Shown here piece by piece: positions 1 through 7,794 of a stretch of DNA of 15,631 bases. Both the position numbers and the translations under genes were made by a program. Numbering within the stretch: the stretch's first letter is position 1; every line of letters begins with the position of its first letter. Under the pieces are notes generated by a model. That model worked only from the letters and a program-made list of their open reading frames with translations. It was not told where the DNA came from and did not search any database. The stretch comes from Cylindrotheca closterium (taxonomy: Eukaryota > Bacillariophyta > Bacillariophyceae > Bacillariales > Bacillariaceae), in NCBI GenBank assembly GCA_933822405.4, contig CAKOGP040001861.1, positions 1 through 15,631 of the forward strand, given 5' to 3'.

Positions 1-28
1 TTTGTTGATGAAGTTTTAGAATATTATG

Positions 29-166
29 AATTCGCGGTTAAAGCAACGGCGCTTTTTCAATTCGCGGTTATCACAACGGCGAATGAAGTCAATTCGCGGT
101 TAAATAGCCGCGAATTTTTCAATTCGCGGTTAAATAGCCGCGAATTTTTCAATTCGCTGTTAAATG
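29..166. repeat. 30-bp tandem repeat with hairpin-forming units
   Basis: Units begin at 29, 59 (32 bp), 91, 121 and 151 (partial, one changed base). Each starts AATTCGCGGTTA. The units at 91 and 121 are identical over 30 bp, and each holds a 9-bp inverted repeat (AATTCGCGG / CCGCGAATT) around an 8-nt loop. A related fragment (cgatttttcaattcg) recurs near 324-338. The minus strand reads as an ORF through the array, but the peptide is just the repeat translated (ELKNSRLFNR units), so I do not call it a gene. It could be a minisatellite or the edge of a mobile element continuing to the left. Confidence 0.85.
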
Positions 167-512
167 TTGGAGTGTTCGCGGATAGTCCGAACATTGCGGG
201 TGGCACCATCATGTGTCCAATACGACCCGTTCGATTCGAACAGGAATGTCTTGGCAGGCGCGCCACTGCGTTTTTTGCGTGATGGGCCACAGGTACGGTA
301 CAATTAGAAGCAGATGATGAGCGATTTTTCAATTCGTATTCAACCACACCGGTATGCGGTACACGTACGTGTACAGTGAAACAGTGGGAGACTCTCCCAC
401 TGATCCCCCTTTTACTTGCGCAATTTACTTGTTCCAAATTCAGTCGAACGGTTCAAGTGTCAACGACCCATTTTTCTTGTCGAAAGATTGTTTGTGTCCC
501 ACAACTCCAGTA
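167..512. other. Gene-free stretch between repeat arrays
   Basis: No convincing coding region is seen. Short open frames exist on both strands, but none has a recognisable domain. Apart from the fragment of the 30-bp repeat near 324-338, I see nothing structured here. Confidence 0.5.
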
Positions 513-559
513 GGAATCCTACAAGTACTTGTGGAATCCCTTAAGTACTTGAGGAATCG
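513..559. repeat. 20-bp tandem repeat with palindromic AAGTACTT cores
   Basis: Two 20-bp units (513-532 and 533-552) and a stub (553-559) each start with GGAATC. Each full unit contains an AAGTACTT palindrome. The first core is the perfect 12-mer ACAAGTACTTGT (521-532); the second, CTTAAGTACTTGAG (540-553), has one mismatched pair. Function is unknown; it may be a protein-binding array or simply a minisatellite. Confidence 0.7.
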
Positions 560-564
560 TCCCC

Positions 565-619
565 GTTTGGTTTCATTTGGTTTCGTTTGGTTTCGTTCGG
601 TTTCGTTCGGTTTGGTTTG
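565..619. repeat. 10-bp tandem repeat (GTTTGGTTTC)n
   Basis: About five and a half units of a 10-bp motif run from 565 to 619: GTTTGGTTTC, ATTTGGTTTC, GTTTGGTTTC, GTTCGGTTTC and GTTCGGTTTG. Divergence is limited to one base per unit. All six-frame openness here comes from the repeat lacking stops, so it is not treated as coding. Confidence 0.8.
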
Positions 620-959
620 ACAAGATATAAGTGTACATACAGGGTAGGGTCTGCAACTGGTGGGAGAAGCAGACATAACGTGCCGTAACTCTCCAGAACA
701 GAAGAAACAGAAGTCGACTGAGTCGAATATACGGTCGATTGAGTCGGCCGAAAAAGGAACATGAATTTATGTCGTCAACTGCGACATGGTGCGACACGGA
801 GCTACAGGCAAATGTATACTAAATAAATAGCTTACTTTCTGACACCCGAACACCAAACCCCACCGTACATCTCAGTTTTCACGTGCACACCCGGAAAGTA
901 GTAAGCAAAGCTGCCCGGGGAAAAGAAGACGGGCCACTTTGCAGATGAGTAAGCTGCGG
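620..959. other. Gene-free stretch
   Basis: No supported gene. A short motif of the form GTCGAYTGAGTCG occurs twice near 711-746. Open frames on both strands are short and have no recognisable content. Confidence 0.4.
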
Positions 960-1100
960 TCTGCTGGGAAGAGCCCATTCCCCTACCAGCCTCATGATCA
1001 TGAACTACCATCTTATAGCAACCAGAAGCTTCGAGGCAAAAGCAGTGCATGTGTCGCCCAAACAGTCGATGCCGGAACCCTTGGAGCGACAAAAGTGAAT
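960..1100 (-). pseudogene. Decayed copy of the 3' end of the WSC gene
   Basis: On the plus strand, 1000-1035 closely matches 1493-1527 in the last exon of the WSC gene. Shared blocks are catgat...atgaactaccatc, tagcaa and gaagcttc, separated by small indels. Weaker matching continues to about 1095, where gcgacaaaag recalls the gtcgccgcaaaag of the WSC copy. The corresponding residues in the real gene are the last WSC domain (PEASVCYDG region). In this copy the frame is broken, so it looks like a relic of a duplicated WSC end lying downstream of the live gene. Alignment was done by eye, so the outer limits are approximate. Confidence 0.5.
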
Positions 1101-1421
1101 ACAAGGTTTTTTCTTGGAAATTGCTATAAAAGCAAATCGGTCTTGAGTTATCATGTTCTACAGCCCATACACGCTGGAGGACTAAAGCAAGTTATTTATG
1201 CTTTCTGGAAAAAGTTCTGACTCTACTCTCAAAGATTCTGAAGCGGACAAATAAAAAGGGTCCAACATCAATGGTGAGACGGTAGAGCAAGTCGTTCTGT
1301 GTGACAACATCAAGCAATATAAAATAACAGATATAGCTATATATAAATGATGATTGTTCTACAAGATGTCAGCGTCAAGTTTGAGCACAGATCAAAAGCA
1401 ACTGATCCATTTTGACGATGG
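1101..1421. other. 3' flank of the WSC gene
   Basis: No gene is supported here. It is probably the 3' untranslated region and downstream DNA of the minus-strand WSC gene. The stretch near 1318-1348 is A/T-rich with alternating TATA steps. Confidence 0.4.
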
Positions 1422-4400
1422 CTACACTGGGCAAGAGACGCCTGTGCTAGTGCGAAACACATCACTCCCGCTAGGGCCACCACAAGTGCATGATGAACTA
1501 CCATCGTAGCAAACTGAAGCTTCTGGACGAAGGCACTCCATACCACAATCATTCGACAACCCGTAGGTTCCTGCGTTGTCGCCGCAAAAGCATTTCTTTC
1601 CCTCCTGCAAACCCGCAAAGTCTGGAGTTTGATGGCATTGTGAGGAAAGAAGTCGATGAAGAAATAATCGAAGCAGTCATCGATATAATACTTACCGTAA
1701 TTTTTGGAACGGCAATAGTAAATGCAAGCGTTTTGGCCGAGGTCACTGTGCGGGGCTTGATGTTCCAAATCCCTTGGCTCTACCATGTCCCCCATGCATC
1801 CACAGTACAAGTTGTCTTCCAAATCTGCTACTGGAGCAACAGCTGCCCCAGTAAAATATGCGCTATTGGCATATTCACCTCCACAATTCGATTCATCCAC
1901 TGCGGTGCATGGAGTGTCGCAATTTTCAGAAATTCCATACTTGCCGTAGGAGTTGCCACAGAAGCACTGTTCGCCATACTGGACGCCAAAGTAAGTGAAA
2001 CCGATGTCTAGACATAGTGCCTTGCATTCCGCCACAGAGGAGTAATGTGATCCCAAAACGTCCAAGTCACGATTGCTTGCTAAGTCGTTCCTGCAACCGA
2101 TATAGTCATCCGCAGGCTGCGCGACACTGGGACAAGAGATCGCTTGGCTCGTCCGAAACAAAATATTGGACTCAACACCCCCGCACTCACATTCATTGGA
2201 ACCGTCAAGGCAAGCTCCCTTCCCAACAACATTGCAGAAGTCTCTATAGCCATCCTTATCGTTATCAAAAAAGAAGCAATTCAATGACATCCCATATGAT
2301 CCAGGCGAGTCTCCGCAAAAGCACTCATTCGCGTACTGTAAACCTGCAAAGTTGTATCCCTCAGACTTGCAGTACTGAATGCATGCAGATTGGGAGAGGC
2401 CGGTGTGGGGAGCCGAATGTGACATATCCCGCACAATTTCATAGTTGAAATCACCTGTACACCCACAGTATAAGTCACTTGCCAACGCTGGCACGGGAGA
2501 AGTCACAACTGCACCACTCATGTACACACTGTTTGAATTCTCACCGCCACAATACTGATCAGCAGAGTTGAAGCACGCGCTGTTACAGTTACTTGCTGTT
2601 CCAAGGGAGTCGTATGCATTTCCGCAGTAGCATTCATATCCAAAGTGGATCGCGGCGTAAGCATATCCAATAATACTGCAAAAGTCGCGGCATTCCTCGA
2701 CATCAATCTCGTGCTTAACTGCGGTATCCATTACTCCGAAGGTAGAATCATCTTGAAAGCAACCTAGATAGATGGAAGTGGGAGCTGGAGATGTTGGACT
2801 GCTAGTGGGATCGCTGGTTGGACCACTAGTCGGACTACGTGAAGGCGCTGGGCTGCCCCCCAACGAAGGACTGGAACTTGGCACCATCGAAGGAGTCACA
2901 GAAGGACGGGCAGAAGTCGGGCGCTCGCTTGGAGCCTCGGATGGGATGTTGGTCGGACTAATGCTTGAAGTCTGCGTCGGCGGCGGAGTCAATCCGGGCT
3001 GAGGAGCAACTGTCGGAGGAGGAGTTGGTGTCGGAGCCTGCGTTGGTGGCGCCGTCGGCGGGGGCGTTGGCGGCGGAGTTAATCCAGGCTGGGGAGCAAA
3101 TGTTGGAGGAGGGGTTTGTGTAGGAGCCTGGGTGGGCGCCTTTGTAGGAGACTTTGTCGTGGTCTTTGTTGGTGCAGGCGTTGTTCCATCAATTGTAGGC
3201 GCAGAGGTGGTTGGAGTCTTCAATGGAGCCACAGCTGTGGGAAAACTGGTAGGATTCTCACTTGCAATTTCAGTTGGAGCAATTGTCGGTGCTGCTGTTG
3301 GGTCGATTGATCGAATCAACCGAACCACAACAGCATCAAATGGTGCTTGGAGTTGAAGTACTGGATTTAGATTCTCTCCAGCACTGAATACGGTACTCAG
3401 AATGGCAATTAGATTCAAGATCCTCTCTTCTTCTCGAACGGTAGTGATGATAGTAGCTGTCATGACAGTGCAAGTACTTGACCCTGTATCATCTTGACAA
3501 GATTCGCCTTCGGCTATGCTAAAATTTAACTCTGCCTTGGCAATCGCATATCGAATATTCTCCCAAGTCTCTTGAAGTCGGCGCTCGGAAAACCCTTCAC
3601 GGGGACAACCAATCAGGTCTGGCACCAAGACTTGCTCAAAACTGTTTTGCAAATCTGGAGCGAGTGCATTTATATCACTGTCATCGGACAGTCCCACATC
3701 GATTAGAACATCAAAGCTCTTGATATCCATATTCTCTTCATCTTCCAATGGAAGGCCAGAAGCGATACGTTGACAGACTTCGTCGCTTGGAATGTCATAT
3801 TTTCGAAAGATGCTGGGACTGTTGGAAGGCTTGCCAGATGGGAACTCGGAAGGACTGAGAGCAGGATCGAGGGTTCCTTCTTCTTCCTTGGTAATGTCTG
3901 GAGTCACCTCAGTCGCATCGGCATTGCCACTTCCACCTTGAAGAGCAAAGAAGGCACCAACACCACCACCAATCAAGACAACAATCAAGGCACAAATGAT
4001 CTTGTTGCGCTTTTTTGCTTTGCGCTCTCGTTCGGCTTCCTTGCGCTCCGCTTCTTCTCGGATACGTCGGTTTTCTTCTTCCATCCTCTCTCGCTGCCTT
4101 TCGGCTTCAGCAGCGATCTCTTGACGCATTTGAGCCATCTCGTTCGCTTTCTTCTCGCCTGCATCTTCTTCTTCAACCAACAAGGCCGCAACGACTGCCT
4201 CCCCGTCATTATTCTCAACAACAATGTCTCCATCGTTACTTTTCCTGGTTGCTTTGGCGTTTCTGCTTGCTTTGGATCTACTCCGATCCTTGGAAGATGA
4301 CCCAGACTCGACACCAGGTCTGGTAGCTCGATTGTTGCGACGTCCGTTTGACTTTTCGTCACGTCTACGAGAACGACCCACTTGAGCTCCAGGAACGGAA

Positions 4401-4906
4401 GCAGGGCCACTGGTTGTTCTGTTCCTATAGGCTGCCTTTTCATCTCGATTCACAGAACGAGAAGAGGCAGAACGAGAAGTACCAGAGCGAGACTTTCTGC
4501 TGGATTTATGCTCATCCGTCGAGGCTTGAGCCCCAGGTACTAAACTTTGGGAAGAGCGACTCCCAGAGGCCAAACTTCGAGAAGAGCGTGCTCTTTGTTT
4601 GGCATCTCGATCCTCTTTTTCACGACGACTGGCACGGTGTTCGCGAGATTCAGTGCTGCCTTCTTCGTCCTTTCCAGGTCTTTTCGAACCATGTCGTTCT
4701 CTAGACCGATCAGATTGACGGGAGGAAGCAGAGTGCTTGGGCTTATTGTCCATCTCAGAATAGACATCATTCGTTGATTTGATTCTCGAACTTTTTTTGG
4801 ATCGACTGCTCGAGCGACTTCCATCCTTTTTCTCTCGTCTCCGACTGGATTGAGGGCGGGAAGAAGAAGAAGAGTGCTTCGGAATTTCAGCAGCGGCGTC
4901 GTCCAT
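1422..4906 (-). CDS. Type II membrane protein with four WSC domains (two exons)
   Basis: Exons are 4906-1696 and 1621-1422, giving 1136 residues from the ATG at 4906. The unspliced frame instead runs to 1337 and loses the WSC pattern. Seen in the protein: a Ser/Arg/Lys-rich N-terminus (1-225), a charged Glu/Arg coiled coil (about 255-301), one hydrophobic segment (about 303-322), an unrecognised domain (about 365-535), a Pro/Thr-rich stalk (536-711), then WSC domains at about 713-798, 812-926, 935-1020 and 1032-1136 with the usual C-x-C-G and CGG signatures. WSC domains are known as putative carbohydrate-binding modules in cell-surface proteins and glycan enzymes. No N-terminal signal peptide is seen, so the hydrophobic segment should act as a signal anchor, with the basic N-terminus in the cytoplasm and the stalk and WSC array outside or in the lumen. 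No catalytic domain is seen. A wall or surface sensor, adhesin or silica-associated protein is possible, but that is inference. Confidence 0.88.
1622..1695 (-). other. 74-nt spliceosomal intron in the WSC gene
   Basis: Read on the minus strand, the donor is G|GTAAGTATT and the acceptor is CAAACTCCAG|ACTTTG. Removing 74 nt joins ...KNY to DFAGLQEGKKCFCGD in frame. The result matches the equivalent stretch of WSC domain 2 (GYNFAGLQ...CFCGDSPGSYG), which strongly supports this splice. Retention would read into an unrelated C-terminus ending at 1337. Confidence 0.9.
2975..3136 (-). repeat. 90-bp tandem duplication in the Pro/Thr stalk
   Basis: Residues 591-614 and 621-644 of the WSC protein are near-identical 24-residue copies (PTQAPTxTPPPTxAPQPGLT followed by PPPT), offset by 30 residues (90 bp). 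Such in-frame duplications change stalk length without breaking the frame. Confidence 0.8.
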
Positions 4907-5311
4907 GTTTCACTATTCCTTTCTGGGGCCTTTTGAAAGTTTATGGATTGTACACGATGTGAGTTGTGAATTGTGGGGTGCAGCGAGGAAGTTTGGTTTG
5001 TGGCTCGGAAGTTTGGCATACCACATGGCTCGGAAGATTGGGATTTCCGTAGGTACTGTACTGTAGACATATAAAATAATACTTGGTTTCTGTGTATTAA
5101 TGTACGAGATAAAAGCCTTTTAATAAATTCGGCATTTGTACACGCCACGTAGTGCCGTGACAATTGCGAAATAATACATACTGTACATGTACGGTATAAG
5201 TGTGCATGTGCATTACGAGTAGTAGTAATAGTGACGTATTTTTAAAATACTTATTCAACGGGTAAAAGAACCAACTGGATTTATCTGGTTTCGACTTGGC
5301 CACTTAAATCA
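4907..5311. other. Upstream region of the WSC gene
   Basis: No gene is supported. This should hold the promoter of the minus-strand WSC gene. An 18-bp near-palindrome with TACTGTACATGTACGGTA lies at 5179-5196 (one T:G pair), and short GTACTGTA motifs lie near 5053-5066. I cannot assign a TATA box or start site with confidence. Confidence 0.4.
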
Positions 5312-5350
5312 GCGCTAATTTGATTTGAATCGACGCTAATTTCATGAATC
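5312..5350. repeat. Imperfect ~20-bp tandem duplication abutting the 86-bp repeat
   Basis: The motif CGCTAATTT...GAATCGA occurs twice in a row, with a 2-nt length difference between copies. The second copy runs directly into the outer 86-bp repeat at 5351. It may be target-side sequence or part of the element end. Confidence 0.6.
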
Positions 5351-5436
5351 GACTCTGGTGGGTTGTGGTGTGAAGCTGGTCTTTTGGATTGCGCGCGAAG
5401 CGTGCAGTTCCAAAAGGCCAGTCTTTGATATTCCGC
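5351..5436 (-). repeat. 86-bp direct repeat, outer copy (candidate B2)
   Basis: This copy differs from 5732-5817 at only one position (a versus g). It begins GACTCTGGTGGGTTGTGG on the plus strand and ends TTCCGC. Inside it, CTTTTGGA and TCCAAAAG form 8-bp arms around GCGCGC-GAA-GCGTGC, which can itself fold into a GAA-loop hairpin. If the element follows a split-direct-repeat plan, this is its downstream terminus. Confidence 0.9.
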
Positions 5437-5731
5437 GTACTAGGCCTTACAGAGACGTAGAATGCGTCGATGTAAGGCCCAACAGGGATGTGGAGGGAGG
5501 GAAAGAAAGAAATAAACCTTATTTCTTGACGTATACTCGCACACAAGTTCGATAAACTGATCGGACTTGGTGTTGCTGAGCAATGCTGTTGTGACAGTCG
5601 TTCGACCGTCGTCAGTATGATGAAAGGAATCCAATGATTCGTTCTCAAGCTTTCGTCTACGTTAGACTATCGAAGATAGCCAACTGGCGCCTGCCGCCTG
5701 GTTTCTTCCGTGAGGGATTCTTTCTTGGTGT
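5437..5731 (-). other. Spacer between the 86-bp repeats (candidate A2)
   Basis: This 295-bp non-coding stretch is bounded by the two 86-bp copies. It has no convincing ORF. It contains the 37-nt inverted repeat described separately. In PAT/Ngaro-type DIRS elements the equivalent segment (A2) duplicates the upstream end of the element (A1), which would lie outside this window. Confidence 0.4.
5443..5479. repeat. 37-nt inverted repeat in the spacer
   Basis: Arms GGCCTTACA (5443-5451) and TGTAAGGCC (5471-5479) pair perfectly over 9 bp. Inside, GACG and CGTC can add four more pairs after a GA/GA internal mismatch. It lies seven bases inside the edge of the outer 86-bp repeat. Confidence 0.75.
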
Positions 5732-5817
5732 GACTCTGGTGGGTTGTGGTGTGAAGCTGGTCTTTTGGATTGCGCGCGAAGCGTGCGGTTCCAAAAGGCC
5801 AGTCTTTGATATTCCGC
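5732..5817 (-). repeat. 86-bp direct repeat, inner copy (candidate B1)
   Basis: Same sequence as 5351-5436 with one substitution, in the same orientation. It carries the same internal GAA-loop hairpin. Unlike the outer copy, it continues directly into a 17-bp inverted copy of its own end (5821-5837). Near identity suggests recent duplication or copying during element replication. Confidence 0.9.
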
Positions 5818-5837
5818 TTCGCGGAATATCAAAGACT
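5801..5837. repeat. 17-bp-arm hairpin at the edge of the inner repeat
   Basis: AGTCTTTGATATTCCGC (5801-5817) is followed by loop TTC (5818-5820) and a perfect reverse complement (5821-5837). The left arm is the last 17 bp of the 86-bp repeat. The tip reads CGCTTCGCG, which on the minus strand contains GCGAAGC, a sequence known to form an unusually stable DNA mini-hairpin. Confidence 0.9.
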
Positions 5838-5902
5838 TGCTTGCCTACCAAAAGTTGATGATCATGGTGTAATCAACCAACCACCACAACACACGAAGCA
5901 CC

Positions 5903-5998
5903 ATAGAAGAAACAAAGAAGAAACAGGAAGAAAGCAGGAAAAGGAAGAAAGGTCGGAAGGAAAAGGAGGATCTAAGAAGAAGAAGAAGAAGAAGAAAA
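5903..5998. repeat. Purine-rich A/G tract ending in (GAA)n
   Basis: Nearly all bases on the plus strand are A or G, ending in a GAA microsatellite at about 5975-5997. Read on the minus strand this is a polypyrimidine tract that supplies the Ser run at the recombinase C-terminus. It separates the recombinase core from the terminal repeats. Confidence 0.7.
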
Positions 5999-7120
5999 TG
6001 TCAACTTCAGCGCTCCTTGAATTGTTCGCTCAAGCGTGTCACCAATAGATTGGAAGCAGTCGCGAAGGTAGGTGGGCACAGAGCTCGGAAGCCAGCGTAA
6101 TCGGAACGCGATTTCGTCATTATTGGCTCCACCTTTTTGTAAGCACACTGCGGCGGTGACACGGTTGGAATGAGGAACAATAAGATGGCGGTTAATCCGC
6201 AAATAGTGGTTTGGGTCGGGATATGCCATATCAACCGAACCGCGCATCACCTCAGAAACCTCCCTAGATTTCAAGAAGCGATAAGATGAGGTGTTGGAAC
6301 CCCAAACGCCAACAGGATAGGCGGTGGGAACACCAAGAAGAGTCGACCGATGAATGATGCAGACAGCGGCATCCACGGGACAGTAGATAGGATGGCCTGT
6401 GATTTTGAAGCGTTTCTTCACAAAGTTGAAAGAGCTCTTATCATATTTCCATCGAAGTTCAAGCCACACAACATCACCACGTTTATACCGTGTGATCAAA
6501 TGTTTGTGTGGGATTAACACATAGTGCTTGTCAAAGAAGCGAAAGTCCTGAGCCATCATTGCAAGAGGCATGCCTCGGAACTGTTTGGGAACGTCATGTT
6601 GGTCTGGAATCTTGTTGAATAATTTTCCACGACCCAAGTCGCCTTGAGAATATTCGCTAGCCCGAAAGCCAGTGAAGATACCGAGACGGGTCCAATCATA
6701 GACAGAATGTGTCTTTCCAAGGAAGGTTACGGTTGGATCTGGTTCACCAGCAAGCCATCTTTGCAATGCAAGAAACATTTCCATTGTGAATGGTTCGTAT
6801 CGTTCATGCTTTTGTTGCCAACAACCACGATCATGGATCTGTTGGTAGAGAAATGGATGATATCGATTCTGTTTACCACCATATGCTGGATCCATAACAT
6901 TGATAGATCGGCCTAGGCGATGTTGCAAGTATTTGTGAGCTGTAGACAAATATGCACGAAGTGTATCTGCCATCAAGTCTGCTTTCTTTTGTTTGTTGTC
7001 ACCCCGTTTTACATCACGAAGATAAGTGCCAAGAACGAGAATGCAACCAGCATCATCTAACTTCTGTAAATCGTGCTCGGAAAGTTCATTTCTGATGCAC
7101 CAATCGGCAAAAAATTGGGC
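5972..7120 (-). CDS. Tyrosine recombinase of a DIRS-like retrotransposon
   Basis: The frame is open from just after a TGA at 7121-7123 to a stop at 5972; an in-frame ATG lies at 6973. Numbering from the TTG at 6976, the tyrosine-recombinase tetrad is visible: R105 (GIFTGFRASE), H269-x-x-R272 (HSNRV), W295 in the usual His/Trp place, and nucleophile Y303 (VPTYLRD). The sequence before the ATG (FFADWCIRNELSEHDLQKL) belongs to the N-terminal DNA-binding half, so the true product starts upstream as part of the RT/RNase H polyprotein. In this class the enzyme joins a circular cDNA to the target without target-site duplication. The frame meets RNase H through a 1-nt offset at 7109-7114. The last seven or so residues are Ser encoded by the GAA microsatellite. 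Catalytic residues are intact, but expression needs the upstream frame repaired or bypassed. Confidence 0.85.
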   Translation of the reverse strand, partial: AQFFADWCIRNELSEHDLQKLDDAGCILVLGTYLRDVKRGDNKQKKADLMADTLRAYLSTAHKYLQHRLGRSINVMDPAYGGKQNRYHPFLYQQIHDRGCWQQKHERYEPFTMEMFLALQRWLAGEPDPTVTFLGKTHSVYDWTRLGIFTGFRASEYSQGDLGRGKLFNKIPDQHDVPKQFRGMPLAMMAQDFRFFDKHYVLIPHKHLITRYKRGDVVWLELRWKYDKSSFNFVKKRFKITGHPIYCPVDAAVCIIHRSTLLGVPTAYPVGVWGSNTSSYRFLKSREVSEVMRGSVDMAYPDPNHYLRINRHLIVPHSNRVTAAVCLQKGGANNDEIAFRLRWLPSSVPTYLRDCFQSIGDTLERTIQGALKLTFSSSSSSS

Positions 7121-7794
7121 TCAAGAGTCAAAAGATCTGTCGTTACGCGCCCGTACTGATCCCCTGTCGGCGGTTCTTTCAGCGTCGATGCAGTCTTGGA
7201 CAGCAATTTGAAAGGCAGAAGGCAAATGCAACAGGTCTGTAGTTGGGACCATTCCGCGATAACGAAGGCCAACGAATTCTCGTGGTCTTTTCCTTGAAGT
7301 TGTGGTCGACTGAGTGCGTCCGCTGCTCCGTTCTGGTTTCCAGGGTGATGTTTTGGACAAACTTTGGTTAGTAGTTGCGAGGCTTCAACGAGCAATGCAG
7401 CACCCAAGCGGGCCAGTCCCTGGAGAAGAGGATCTTTTGTTCGAGATGCAGTAGACATCCACGACACAGCCGTCGTATTGTCGATCAATAAAGCCAAGAT
7501 ATAGCCCCCATCGATGGGGCCGAGAAGTTTCACACATTTTATACATATCCAAAGATTGATGAGGGCGCCCAAGTATTCCAATGGGTTGATATGCAAGAAG
7601 CCATCAACGGATGCTGGGTCGGTAGAAGAGATTTTTATGGCACGCATCTCGAAACCGGCTTCAACAAGAGTGTCACGGTTCAAGCGCCAAAGGAAACTGA
7701 AGTCTGCACTCCAACCACCCAAACCCCCATAACTGGCATCGGAGTACGCACGGTGGGTGTAATCACGATCCAAGTATAACGCGATAGGACGAGA
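7057..7794 (-). CDS. RNase H domain of the DIRS-like element
   Basis: The frame is open from after the TGA at 7795-7797 to a stop at 7057. Numbering from the TTG at 7773, the RNase H acidic residues are visible: D12 (YSDASYGGLGG), E66 (NPLEYLGA), D98 (LLIDNTTAV) and D152 (GAADALSR), the last after HHPGNQNG. This is the layout seen in RNase H of DIRS and Ty3-type elements, where it removes RNA from the RNA:DNA hybrid. Meaningful similarity seems to end near residue 220 (TLEPNF), where the recombinase continues in the next frame; the last 15 or so residues are off-frame. Ten residues before D12 (ALYLDRDYTH) also look native, so the TGA lies inside the original coding run. Confidence 0.85.
   Translation of the reverse strand, partial: SRPIALYLDRDYTHRAYSDASYGGLGGWSADFSFLWRLNRDTLVEAGFEMRAIKISSTDPASVDGFLHINPLEYLGALINLWICIKCVKLLGPIDGGYILALLIDNTTAVSWMSTASRTKDPLLQGLARLGAALLVEASQLLTKVCPKHHPGNQNGAADALSRPQLQGKDHENSLAFVIAEWSQLQTCCICLLPFKLLSKTASTLKEPPTGDQYGRVTTDLLTLEPNFLPIGASEMNFPSTIYRS

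Noticed and set aside
57..437. Minus-strand ORF of 126 codons over the 30-bp repeat
   Set aside because: The C-terminal half is the tandem repeat translated, and the rest has no domain or composition suggesting a protein.
1337..1421. Unspliced C-terminal extension of the WSC protein
   Set aside because: It loses the WSC pattern, whereas splicing 1622-1695 restores a complete fourth WSC domain that ends at 1422.
1490..2448. Plus-strand ORFs opposite the WSC gene
   Set aside because: They are antisense shadows of a well-supported coding region and have no recognisable content.
3985..5163. Minus-strand ORFs overlapping the N-terminal part of the WSC gene
   Set aside because: They are alternate frames of Ser/Arg-rich codons; the frame with the membrane segment and WSC domains is the real one.
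5351..5445. Helitron 3' end (hairpin followed by CTAG)
   Set aside because: A CTAG follows the outer repeat, but no Rep/helicase, no 5' TC end and no A|T insertion site were seen; DIRS content explains the repeats better.
5304..5858. ORFs on both strands across the 86-bp repeats
   Set aside because: Similar peptides at both places arise from the repeated DNA itself and are not evidence of protein coding.
7109..7114. Programmed ribosomal frameshift between RNase H and recombinase
   Set aside because: A T6 run could slip, but no clear heptamer-plus-structure signal is seen and a second lesion (TGA) is nearby, so simple mutation is preferred.
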